Shown here: positions 1 to 6,069 of the stretch, piece by piece
How positions within the stretch are numbered: the first letter of the stretch is position 1
Layout: every line of letters begins with the position of its first letter
From: JBFMGD01 sp040751775
GTDB lineage: Bacteria; Bacillota; Dethiobacteria; DTU022
Assembly: GCA_040751775.1 (NCBI GenBank)
Contig: JBFMGD010000076.1
Coordinates: 1-7,086, forward strand
DNA: 7,086 bases
Reading direction: 5' to 3'
Translations under genes and position numbers: made by a program
Notes under the pieces: generated by a model
What the model was told of the DNA's origin: nothing
Database searches by the model: none
The model's input: only the letters and a program-made list of their open reading frames with translations

Positions 1-1
1 G

Positions 2-742
2 CACGAAGTCTTGAATTGGGGTCATCGCGGCGCTCCCGAGGCAGCCCCGGAAAATACGCTGTCCGCATTCACGGCTGCGGTGGCACTGGGAGCGCATGGG
101 GTGGAACTCGATGTTATGCTCAGCGCGGACGGCGAGATTGTGGTGATCCACGATTATGTATTGGATAAGACCACCGACGGAACCGGACCGGTTAAGGACT
201 ACGAACTGGCGGAACTGAAGCGGCTTGACGCCGGCAGCTGGTTCTCCGATGAATTTGCCGGCGAGCGCATCCCTACTTTGCAGGAAGTGATCGATGCCCT
301 GGACCGATCGGTCTTTTTGAATATTGAGATCAAGAGCGAAAGCCCGGCCACGGACGGCCTTGAAGAAGCGGTAGTGCAGGCGATTGCCCGTAACGACCTT
401 TACGAGAGGGTGATCGTGTCATCCTTCAACCCTATATCCCTGCTCAGGGTTAAATTGGCGGATAAGCGAATTGATGTGGGGCTGATTTACGCGCCCGATT
501 TGGCGTCATATTTAAGTGAAGGCTGGTTCATCCCGATTCTCAGGCCGGAGGCGCTGCATCCGCGTTTTGACATGGTGGATGAAGAATACATGGCCTGGGC
601 ACACAAGAAAGGTTTCCGGGTAAACGTGTGGACAGTTGACGAGGCCGCGGATATGGCGCGGCTGCTCGATCTGGGCGTTGACGGCATCATCACCAACCGG
701 CCCGAAATTGTACAGCAACTGTTAGCGGAGCGTGGCCTTTAA
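2..742 (+). CDS. Glycerophosphodiester phosphodiesterase (GDPD family), 5' end at window edge
   Basis: Probably hydrolyses glycerophosphodiesters (deacylated phospholipids) to glycerol-3-phosphate and an alcohol. No signal peptide is visible, so it is likely cytoplasmic. It is a GDPD-type TIM barrel. Counting from the TTG at 11 as residue 1, the signatures are His5-Arg6 in GHRG, Glu14 in APENT, the metal pair Glu32/Asp34 in VELDV, the catalytic His47 in VIHD, Glu106/Lys108 in IEIK, and a C-terminal VNVWTVDE...DGIITNRPE block. About 243 residues is normal for the bacterial UgpQ-like family. The frame is open to the left edge (codons for H, E, V precede the TTG) and no convincing Shine-Dalgarno precedes base 11. 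The true start may therefore lie just outside the window, and the TTG at 11 is the alternative. The gene ends with TAA at 740-742 and converges on the YjfB gene. Family assignment is firm; the physiological substrate is not known. Confidence 0.9.
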   Translation, partial: HEVLNWGHRGAPEAAPENTLSAFTAAVALGAHGVELDVMLSADGEIVVIHDYVLDKTTDGTGPVKDYELAELKRLDAGSWFSDEFAGERIPTLQEVIDALDRSVFLNIEIKSESPATDGLEEAVVQAIARNDLYERVIVSSFNPISLLRVKLADKRIDVGLIYAPDLASYLSEGWFIPILRPEALHPRFDMVDEEYMAWAHKKGFRVNVWTVDEAADMARLLDLGVDGIITNRPEIVQQLLAERGL

Positions 743-764
743 TTAAGGGCTTTTCCAGGGGATT

Positions 765-820
765 CTGTCAAGGGGACGGAGGATTTGACATTAATGTCAA
801 ATCCTCCGTCCCCTTGACAG
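765..820. repeat. Perfect 56-bp palindrome, REP-like, possible bidirectional terminator
   Basis: Every base from 765 to 820 pairs with its mirror around the TTAA centre at 791-794, giving two 28-base arms with no loop. The outer arms read CTGTCAAGGGGACGG and CCGTCCCCTTGACAG. The palindrome lies 22 bases after the GDPD stop and 10 bases after the stop of the convergent minus-strand gene, so transcripts from either side would form the hairpin. No U-tract follows, so intrinsic termination is not certain. From general knowledge, similar GGGGAC...TTGACA palindromes are scattered in Bacillota genomes and resemble REP elements mobilised by Y1 (IS200-like) transposases. That family link is inference. 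Confidence 0.85.
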
Positions 821-830
821 TCGGCCAAAA

Positions 831-1019
831 TCAGGCCCAGGTGTTTACGCTGCTATCCAGGTGAGTGCAGATCTCTTTTTGCATCTCGATCATTTCCAGC
901 AAGGCATCGCCCTGGGTCCTGGCACTGTCCAGAACCATTTTTGCCACTTTTGTTCCCACTTCCATCTGGACAGCCTCGTGTTTCATTTGTGAAGCCGCGG
1001 AAGCAATGCTCTGAATCAA
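831..1019 (-). CDS. yjfB: YjfB-family small putative motility protein
   Basis: A 62-residue protein matching my recollection of the YjfB motility family. It has an N-terminal helix starting MIQSIASAASQMK, then a Val/Met-rich stretch (VGTKVAKMVLDSARTQGDALLEMI) typical of these short all-helical proteins. The biochemical role is not established; the B. subtilis member is associated with the motility regulon. The protein has no signal peptide or membrane segment. The start is a TTG (CAA on the plus strand at 1017-1019), chosen because a near-perfect Shine-Dalgarno (1028-1037) lies 8 bases upstream on the minus strand and no ATG is better placed. The extra C-terminal residues after about 45 are slightly longer than the usual core. 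The gene stands alone, convergent with the GDPD and divergent from the LacI-type regulator. No flagellar or chemotaxis genes are nearby, which is common for this family. Confidence 0.75.
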   Translation of the reverse strand: MIQSIASAASQMKHEAVQMEVGTKVAKMVLDSARTQGDALLEMIEMQKEICTHLDSSVNTWA

Positions 1020-1027
1020 GGTTCGAT

Positions 1028-1037
1028 ACCTCCTTTC
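1028..1037 (-). promoter_or_regulatory. Strong ribosome binding site of the YjfB gene
   Basis: Read on the minus strand this is GAAAGGAGGT, a near-perfect complement to the 16S 3' end. It is 8 bases before the TTG codon. It fixes the otherwise uncertain TTG start of the 62-aa protein and is itself good evidence that this small ORF is translated. Confidence 0.85.
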
Positions 1038-1063
1038 AACTGCGAGTTTATTTTGGCCTACTA

Positions 1064-1092
1064 ATAATATCGACCAAAGCGTCTATTGTTAA
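1064..1092 (-). promoter_or_regulatory. Predicted sigma-A-type promoter for the YjfB gene
   Basis: On the minus strand, TTAACA (1087-1092, 5/6 match to the -35 consensus) is followed after 17 bases by TATTAT (1064-1069, 5/6 match to the -10). Transcription would begin near 1057, giving a leader of about 38 bases that contains the ribosome binding site. A weaker sigma-D-like reading (TTAA, 14 bases, GTCGATAT at 1067-1074) overlaps it. The small inverted repeat CTATT-GTT-AATAG covers the -35 box. Confidence 0.6.
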
Positions 1093-1132
1093 TAGTCTAC
1101 AGGTTACTGTCAGTATTTAATGATCAATTGGA

Positions 1133-1162
1133 TTGACAAAAAGAGTGGAGATGAGGTATGCT
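1133..1162 (+). promoter_or_regulatory. Predicted promoter of the LacI-type regulator gene
   Basis: A perfect TTGACA at 1133-1138 is followed, after 18 bases, by TATGCT at 1157-1162 (4/6 match to TATAAT). The start of transcription would fall near 1169, immediately ahead of the operator palindrome at 1176-1191. A repressor bound there would block clearance or elongation, which suggests autoregulation. Confidence 0.6.
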
Positions 1163-1175
1163 GTAATCAATAATT

Positions 1176-1191
1176 CATGAAACGTTTCATG
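1176..1191. promoter_or_regulatory. LacI-family operator O1 (perfect 16-bp palindrome)
   Basis: The sequence CATGAAACGTTTCATG is a perfect palindrome with the central CG expected for LacI-family operators. It has the same spacing between half-sites as the PurR box (AAACGTTT core) and is two bases shorter than the CcpA cre site. It lies about 7 bases after the predicted transcription start and ends 16 bases before the regulator's ATG. A second copy with one mismatch precedes the UroD-family gene, which supports it as the binding site of the neighbouring regulator. Confidence 0.85.
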
Positions 1192-1207
1192 TCTAAGGAG
1201 AAATTTT

Positions 1208-3463
1208 ATGGCAACGATCAAAGAAGTGGCCGAAAGAGCCGGGGTATCGATCGGAACGGTATCCAATGTGATCAACGGCAAGAAGGTTAACGAAGCGCTG
1301 CGGGTCGCGGTGGAAAAAGCGATCAGCGAGCTAAACTATACCCCTCACGCGGTGGCCAGGAGCCTTAAGAACAATAAAACGAACAATATCGCCCTGGTTC
1401 TGCCGAACATGATGGATACATACCTTGGCGAGATCATTCGGAATACCGAAAGAATCCTGCGGGAAAGCGGCTTCAATATCTCTCTGTATTTCACCAACAG
1501 TATCGCTGACGATGAAAATAAAGCGCTGGAAAACGTGATGCAGCGCCGCTTTGACGGGGTGGTGCTCTATTCGTGCCAGGACGAAACGGCCTCCAGGATA
1601 AAGGAACTGGATCAATCCGGACTGCCGGTCGTTTACCTGGAAAAAGAGTGCGTCAAGGGCGAAGCCGTCAATTTTGTGGCCTTTGACAACCGCGCCGCCG
1701 TAACGGACGTACTTTGCTATCTTTCAAGCCTGGGCCACGGCCGGATCGCGCTGCTCTCCAGTGACGAGAGCTTCTCCGATCTTACCCTCATTCACGGCTA
1801 CCGCGAGGCTTTGCCGAAGTACGGCCTGCCTTTCGACGAAAAGCTTGTGCGCATCGTCGAAGCAACCAAGGAAAATGCGTTCAAAGAAATGTTTGCCTTG
1901 CTGCAGATCGCTCAGCCGCCGACCGCGATAATCCTTTCCAACAGGGCGATGGCCGACGGCATCTATGAAGCCGCTTTTTTTAACGGCATCTCCATTCCCA
2001 AAGATCTTTCGCTGGTAACGCTGGCTGAAAAGAGTTGGCTGAAGCACGGCAAGATGCTGCACACCGCCATTGAAAGGCCGGTGGAAGAAATCAGCAGGGC
2101 CGTATGCAATCTTTTGATTAACAACATTAGCCGGCCGAAAATGTTTGAACCCCGGAAACACTACATCAAAACAGAGCTGTGTGTGCGCGGCACCTGCGCG
2201 CCGGTAAATAAACAGATTTTACGAAAGAGCATACGGTCAACCGGGAAGAGCCTGACCGTGCTTTTACTGGAGAGTCCGGCAGCTCATGCGATCAAGCTGT
2301 TGCTGCCGCATTTCAAGGAGCAGTGCGGTGTTGACGTTGAGATCGAGATGCTCAAGTTCAGTGAACTGTACCGGTTGACCGAAAAGGAGCTGGTGGACCG
2401 TTCACCCCGCTACGATGTTTTTATGGTCGACGTATCAAGGTTCCATGCCATGTGTGAAACGGGATCCATCGCGGAGATTACGTCTGACGTCGCCGCGGAT
2501 ATCGGCTTACACGGCGGCCAGTTCATTGAGGGGCTTTTTGAAAGTTACTGCTGCTACCGGGGGAAGGTGTTCGGCCTGCCCTTTATGCCCGGCACCCAGA
2601 TTCTCTTTTACCGCAAAGATCTTTTCACGGATCGAGAATTACGAGCGGCTTACGCCCGGCAGTTTGACACTCCCTTAAGGCCGCCCCGCAACTGGATCGA
2701 GTTTAATAAAGTCGCCGGTTTCTTTACCGCGACACTGAACGGATCGCCAACCCCGTACGGCATCACCATGGCGGCGAAACTGCCGGTTTTCGTCACCAAC
2801 GAATTCTGTCCCAGGAAATGGGCCTACGGGGCCAGGGCTTTTGATGAAGACGGGAACGTGGCCATAAATTCCAGTGAGGCTTTGAACGCCCTGCAAAATT
2901 TTATCCAGAGCTACAGTTACGCGCCTCCCTGGTCTTTTGAAAATGACTGGGACGGTGAAATCAGCGATTTTTGCAGCGGGCAGTGCGCGATGGTAATCCA
3001 GTATGAATCTCATTCCACCCGGATCAGCTCCCGGATGAGGAAAGACCTGAAGGGCTGCGTCGGTTACGACCTCGTTCCCGGCGGCAACCCCCTCCTGGGA
3101 GGGTGGTCGCTGGCGGTGAATAAACATTCGGGGAAACGTGACGCAGCATTGGTTTTTGTCCGGTGGGCCTGCAGCCATGAACTGGCGGTCCCCTATTCCA
3201 TCCTCGGTGGCACGACGGCCTGGAAATCGTACTACAAAAGCGCCGACCTGAGAGTGCTCTACCCATGGCTGGACGTAGCCTACAGTAGCTACAAGCTGGC
3301 GCGCAAGCGCAGCAGCCCCTACCGCGGCGGGCCGACGATCATCAGGCAGGGTGAATACGAAGAAATACTGGGCGAAGAGATCATCAAAGCGGTGGCCGGC
3401 GAGATTTCCCTCGAAGCCTGCCTGCAAAACGCGGAAGCAAGGCTCAAGGCGCTGCTCAGGTAA
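1208..3463 (+). CDS. LacI-family regulator fused to an ABC-type family 1 solute-binding domain
   Basis: A 751-residue predicted cytoplasmic transcription regulator with two ligand-binding modules. Residues 3-54 are a classic LacI helix-turn-helix and hinge (TIKEVAERAGVSIGTVSNVING ... ARSL is the recognisable block). Residues about 60-335 are a periplasmic-binding-protein type I sensor (IALVLP, FDGVVLYS, GHGRIALLSS, GYREAL). Residues about 346-751 match family 1 extracellular solute-binding proteins: YDVFMVD, YRGKVFGLPF, LFYRKDLF, PRNWIEF, PYGITMA, KWAYGARAFDEDGNVAINSSEA, GQCAMVIQYES and LLGGWSLAVN. A normal LacI protein is about 340 residues, so the second half is a whole extra domain with no signal peptide or lipobox. 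The ATG at 1208 follows AAGGAG at 1195-1200 by 7 bases. Operators at 1176-1191 and 3512-3527 suggest repression of itself and the downstream operon. The ligand is presumably sugar-like; which domain binds it is unknown. Confidence 0.9.
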   Translation: MATIKEVAERAGVSIGTVSNVINGKKVNEALRVAVEKAISELNYTPHAVARSLKNNKTNNIALVLPNMMDTYLGEIIRNTERILRESGFNISLYFTNSIADDENKALENVMQRRFDGVVLYSCQDETASRIKELDQSGLPVVYLEKECVKGEAVNFVAFDNRAAVTDVLCYLSSLGHGRIALLSSDESFSDLTLIHGYREALPKYGLPFDEKLVRIVEATKENAFKEMFALLQIAQPPTAIILSNRAMADGIYEAAFFNGISIPKDLSLVTLAEKSWLKHGKMLHTAIERPVEEISRAVCNLLINNISRPKMFEPRKHYIKTELCVRGTCAPVNKQILRKSIRSTGKSLTVLLLESPAAHAIKLLLPHFKEQCGVDVEIEMLKFSELYRLTEKELVDRSPRYDVFMVDVSRFHAMCETGSIAEITSDVAADIGLHGGQFIEGLFESYCCYRGKVFGLPFMPGTQILFYRKDLFTDRELRAAYARQFDTPLRPPRNWIEFNKVAGFFTATLNGSPTPYGITMAAKLPVFVTNEFCPRKWAYGARAFDEDGNVAINSSEALNALQNFIQSYSYAPPWSFENDWDGEISDFCSGQCAMVIQYESHSTRISSRMRKDLKGCVGYDLVPGGNPLLGGWSLAVNKHSGKRDAALVFVRWACSHELAVPYSILGGTTAWKSYYKSADLRVLYPWLDVAYSSYKLARKRSSPYRGGPTIIRQGEYEEILGEEIIKAVAGEISLEACLQNAEARLKALLR

Positions 3464-3504
3464 ATCGCCGTGAGGGACCTGGTCAAGAGTAGGGGGTGGT
3501 TTTT

Positions 3505-3534
3505 TTAACAACATGAAACGTTACATGAAATAAT
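3505..3534 (+). promoter_or_regulatory. Predicted promoter of the UroD-family/transporter operon, with embedded operator
   Basis: TTAACA at 3505-3510 (5/6 match) is followed, after an 18-base spacer, by AATAAT at 3529-3534 (5/6 match). The spacer is filled almost exactly by the operator at 3512-3527, so repressor and RNA polymerase could not bind together. Transcription would start near 3541, leaving a leader of about 60 bases before the ATG at 3600. No other promoter was seen before the transporter gene, so the downstream genes probably share this one. Confidence 0.6.
3512..3527. promoter_or_regulatory. LacI-family operator O2
   Basis: CATGAAACGTTACATG differs from the perfect palindrome O1 (1176-1191) by a single base, T to A in the right half. 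It has the same central CG and the same length. It sits between the -35 and -10 boxes of the predicted operon promoter. Two 16-mers differing at one position on either side of a LacI-type gene are very unlikely by chance. Confidence 0.85.
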
Positions 3535-3599
3535 GCATAACAGGAGAGCGCGTTCAGCCGGTTTAGATGAAGTGTTGAAGTACATCGGAGGTGGCGGTT

Positions 3600-4895
3600 A
3601 TGAAACCAAGAGAGAGAATAAAAGCAGCACTTGATCACCGGGCAACGGACATATTGCCGGTCGATTTTGGCGCTTCGCCGGTGACAGGGATCGCGGCAAG
3701 CCTGATCTTCCAATTGCGCGAAAAATTAGGCCTGGAACGCAGAGCGGTCAAAATAGTCGATCCTTTTCAGATGCTGGGGGAAATAGACGATGAGCTAAAG
3801 GAATACCTGCAAACCGATGTGGCCTGCATCCTGCCGCGGCAAAATGCTTTCGGCATCGAGAATAAAGGCTGGCGGGAATGGCGGCTATTTGACGGCACAC
3901 CTGTCCTCGTGCCGGGTGGGTTGAATACCGGACCTGACGCGTCCGGCAACATTTTCGCCTATCCGCAGGGCGACCGGACTGCCGCTCCCAGCGCCGTGAT
4001 GCCGCGCGGCGGTTATTACTTTGACGCCTTGATCAGGCAAAAACCGATCGATGAGGCCAGGCTGGACGTCGCCGACAACTTGGAGGAGTTTACCCTGCTG
4101 GAAGATGAGGAACTGCGCTATATCGAGACGGAAACGGACCGGCTCTACCGCGAAACCGATTCTGCGATCATAGGCCTCCCCGGGGGGACCGCCCTGGGCG
4201 ACATCGCCAAGGTGCCGGGCTTGGGGCTGAAAGACCCGCGCGGGATCCGCGATATTGAGGAGTGGTATATCTCGACCATCGCCCGCAAATCATACCTGAA
4301 AGAACTTTTTGACCGCCAGACCGATATCGCGCTGCAAAACCTGGAGATGTACAGGCAGGCTGTGGGCGATAAGATCGCCGTCATCTACCTGTGCGGCAAC
4401 GACTTCGGCACCCAGAACGCGCTTTTTTGTTCGGTTGAGCTGTACCGGGATCTCTATCTACCGTACTATCAAAAAATGACCGCCTGGATTCACAACCGCA
4501 CCAACTGGAAGGTTTTTAAACACAGCTGCGGCGCCATTGAGCCGCTGATCGAAAGCATGATCGAATCCGGGTTTGACATTCTCAACCCGGTGCAGTGCTC
4601 CGCGACCGGCATGGACCCGGCCGCCTTAAAGGAAAAGTACGGCTGCAGAATTACCTTCTGGGGCGGTGGGGTGAACACGCAGAAGACCCTTCCCTTCGGC
4701 ACCCCCGAAGAAGTGAGGCGCGAGGTCAGGGAGAGGATCGGCATCTTCAGCCTGGGAGGCGGCTATGTTTTCAATACAATTCACAATGTTCAGGCTAAAA
4801 TTCCGGTGGAAAACTTTATGACCATGGTGGAGACAATTAAAGAATTCCGGGTACCGCGCCGGGCCGAAGACCAGCGGTGTGAAAATTGCGGATGA
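3600..4895 (+). CDS. Uroporphyrinogen decarboxylase-superfamily protein (MtaA/CmuA-like)
   Basis: A 431-residue soluble protein of the URO-D fold. Members include true HemE and the zinc-dependent methyl-corrinoid:thiol methyltransferases MtaA/CmuA, but many, probably including this one, have no proven reaction. Visible landmarks are the N-terminal MKPRERIKAALDHRATDILPVDF, an IGLPGG turn near residue 191, CGNDFGTQ near 265, KHSCG with His308 and Cys310 (the HxC zinc signature), LNPVQCSATGMDP near 328, and FWGGGVNTQKTLPFGTPEEV near 353. It is unlikely to be HemE because it is longer and has the HxC block. A second C-terminal Cys pair (Cys427, Cys430, RCENCG) ends the chain. The ATG at 3600 was chosen because GGAGGT at 3587-3592 is 7 bases upstream; the GTG at 3591 lies inside that ribosome binding site. 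It is the first gene of the operator-controlled operon. No corrinoid protein or activase gene adjoins it. Confidence 0.85.
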   Translation: MKPRERIKAALDHRATDILPVDFGASPVTGIAASLIFQLREKLGLERRAVKIVDPFQMLGEIDDELKEYLQTDVACILPRQNAFGIENKGWREWRLFDGTPVLVPGGLNTGPDASGNIFAYPQGDRTAAPSAVMPRGGYYFDALIRQKPIDEARLDVADNLEEFTLLEDEELRYIETETDRLYRETDSAIIGLPGGTALGDIAKVPGLGLKDPRGIRDIEEWYISTIARKSYLKELFDRQTDIALQNLEMYRQAVGDKIAVIYLCGNDFGTQNALFCSVELYRDLYLPYYQKMTAWIHNRTNWKVFKHSCGAIEPLIESMIESGFDILNPVQCSATGMDPAALKEKYGCRITFWGGGVNTQKTLPFGTPEEVRREVRERIGIFSLGGGYVFNTIHNVQAKIPVENFMTMVETIKEFRVPRRAEDQRCENCG

Positions 4896-4996
4896 ACTCT
4901 TTTCAAGCGCTAATTAAAAAGGTGGGAGGCGGTGTGCAAGCAAACAATCTGCATAAGAGCGGCAAGGCCGTTGCACAGCGGTTTGAGGTGGATTAA
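4892..4996 (+). CDS. Possible 34-aa small ORF, translationally coupled
   Basis: The ATG overlaps the UroD-family stop as ATGA (4892-4895), and the frame stays open for 34 codons to TAA at 4994-4996. It fills most of the 124-base gap before the transporter. The predicted peptide (starting MNSFQALIKKVGGG, ending AVAQRFEVD) is basic and has no signal or membrane segment. I recognise no family. The ATGA overlap suggests coupling, but there is no strong ribosome binding site for the ATG itself. A GGGAGG at 4924-4929 could instead serve an internal GTG. It could equally be non-coding spacer or a gene remnant. Confidence 0.25.
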   Translation: MNSFQALIKKVGGGVQANNLHKSGKAVAQRFEVD

Positions 4997-5019
4997 TTAA
5001 AAACAGGGGAGTTGATCAG

Positions 5020-6069
5020 ATGTCCGGCAGTGAAGAGCAATCGGTGCCAGCAATGACGGATAGGCTGTCTTTCGGTAAAAAGTTGGGTTTCGGACTGGGG
5101 GGATCGGCCTCCAATTTCATCTGGATGATGATCAGCCTCTACATGCTCTATTTTTATACCGACGTCTTCGGGATTCCGGCGGCGGTCGCCGGCACCCTTT
5201 TCCTGGTGGCCCGCATCTGGGATGCGGTAAACGATCCGATCATGGGTTATATCGCAGACCAGACGCGCACGAAATGGGGCAAGTTTCGTCCCTACCTGCT
5301 CTTCGGTTCCGTGCCCCTGGCCGTGATCTATGTTTTTACTTTTACCACGCCGGATCTTTCCCAGTCCGGTAAAATAATTTACGCCGCGGTTACTTATGTT
5401 TTACTGGGTATTCTCTATACACTGGTCAACATTCCCTACAATTCAATGGCCGCGGTGATTACACAGGATACCAACGAACGTTCCAAACTGGCGTCATTTA
5501 TGCTGGTTTCCACTTATATAACCGTCCTGTTCATCTCTGTGGCGACAATCCCCTTAGTCAGCCTTTTCCCCACGGAGCAAACCGGTTTCAGCTTTACGGT
5601 AGGAATTTACGCGGTCCTGTCGCTGCTGTTGTTCCTGATCTGTTTTGCCGGCACCCGGGAGAAAGAGGACCTGGTGAAGCGGCAGCGCTACAGCTTCAAA
5701 AACCACATTAAACTGATTCCCCGCAACAAGTATCTGCTGATTTTGATTTCGGCCGTATTTTTCACCTCGGCCGCCAACGAGATGCGGACGACCGCGGCCA
5801 TCTATTACTTCAAATACAATGTCGGCAATGAAAGCATTTATCCCATGTTCATGCTGGTGGTGGCGCTGTCGATGATTCTGGGTGCGCTCCTGGCTCCCAG
5901 GCTGGCGGCCAGGTTGGGCAGTAAAAGGAACCTCTATATCATCGCCACGCTGCTCCCCACCATCACCGGGCTGGGCATATTGTTTACCTCATTCGAGAAC
6001 CTACCGGTGATTCTCCTGCTCTCGGCGATTGGCAGTGTCCGACCTGATGGCTCATACGCCGGGTTTTGA
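5020..6069 (+). CDS. GPH-family sugar:cation symporter (MelB/XynP-like), 3'-truncated
   Basis: An inner-membrane transporter of the glycoside-pentoside-hexuronide family, which imports glycosides or uronides with a cation. Near the start is FGKKLGFGLGG, followed by membrane segments. The hallmark is WDAVNDPIMGYIADQTR with Asp68 and Asp72, matching the MelB cation-site pair, then WGKFRPYLLFGSVPL and later VNIPYNSM and QDTNERSKLASF. Roughly nine membrane segments are present, whereas the family has 12 in about 450-480 residues. Homology stops near residue 335-340 (about base 6033); the last dozen residues (ending SYAGF, stop 6067-6069) are out-of-frame sequence from the following hydrolase fragment. 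The product as read is therefore probably non-functional. The ATG follows CAGGGGAG (5004-5011) by 8 bases. It has no operator of its own and likely belongs to the operon starting near 3541. The sugar is unknown. Confidence 0.85.
   Translation: MSGSEEQSVPAMTDRLSFGKKLGFGLGGSASNFIWMMISLYMLYFYTDVFGIPAAVAGTLFLVARIWDAVNDPIMGYIADQTRTKWGKFRPYLLFGSVPLAVIYVFTFTTPDLSQSGKIIYAAVTYVLLGILYTLVNIPYNSMAAVITQDTNERSKLASFMLVSTYITVLFISVATIPLVSLFPTEQTGFSFTVGIYAVLSLLLFLICFAGTREKEDLVKRQRYSFKNHIKLIPRNKYLLILISAVFFTSAANEMRTTAAIYYFKYNVGNESIYPMFMLVVALSMILGALLAPRLAARLGSKRNLYIIATLLPTITGLGILFTSFENLPVILLLSAIGSVRPDGSYAGF
6028..6042 (+). other. Deletion or assembly junction between transporter and hydrolase
   Basis: Transporter-like sequence (LLLSAIG in the frame of 5020) passes within a few bases into hydrolase-like sequence (VSDLMAH), which is one base out of phase. 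About 120 transporter residues, the intergenic DNA and about 100 hydrolase residues are missing between the two. The exact join cannot be fixed to the base from one sequence. Confidence 0.7.

Noticed and set aside
9..18. TCTTGAATTG near the left edge is identical to ten bases inside the REP-like element at 7037-7046
   Set aside because: At the left edge the bases encode the L-N residues ahead of the conserved GDPD HRG motif, and the match stops after ten bases, so chance is the simpler explanation, although a junction there cannot be excluded without upstream sequence.
1176..1191. CcpA catabolite (cre) site
   Set aside because: The half-sites are two bases closer than in the cre consensus, and a matching copy flanks the local LacI-type gene, so a dedicated operator is more likely.
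3464..3507. Intrinsic terminator after the regulator gene, suggested by the run of seven T's near 3500
   Set aside because: No convincing GC-rich stem precedes the T-run; the purine-rich AGTAGGGGGTGG has no matching upstream arm.
2675..3514. A 279-codon open frame on the minus strand opposite the solute-binding domain
   Set aside because: It is fully antisense to a domain with clear homology, has no recognisable motif or ribosome binding site, and is explained by GC-rich third positions of the real gene.
3591..3599. GTG at 3591 as the start of the UroD-family gene
   Set aside because: The GTG is part of the GGAGGTGG Shine-Dalgarno; the ATG at 3600 has the correct 7-base spacing and begins the conserved MKPRERI.
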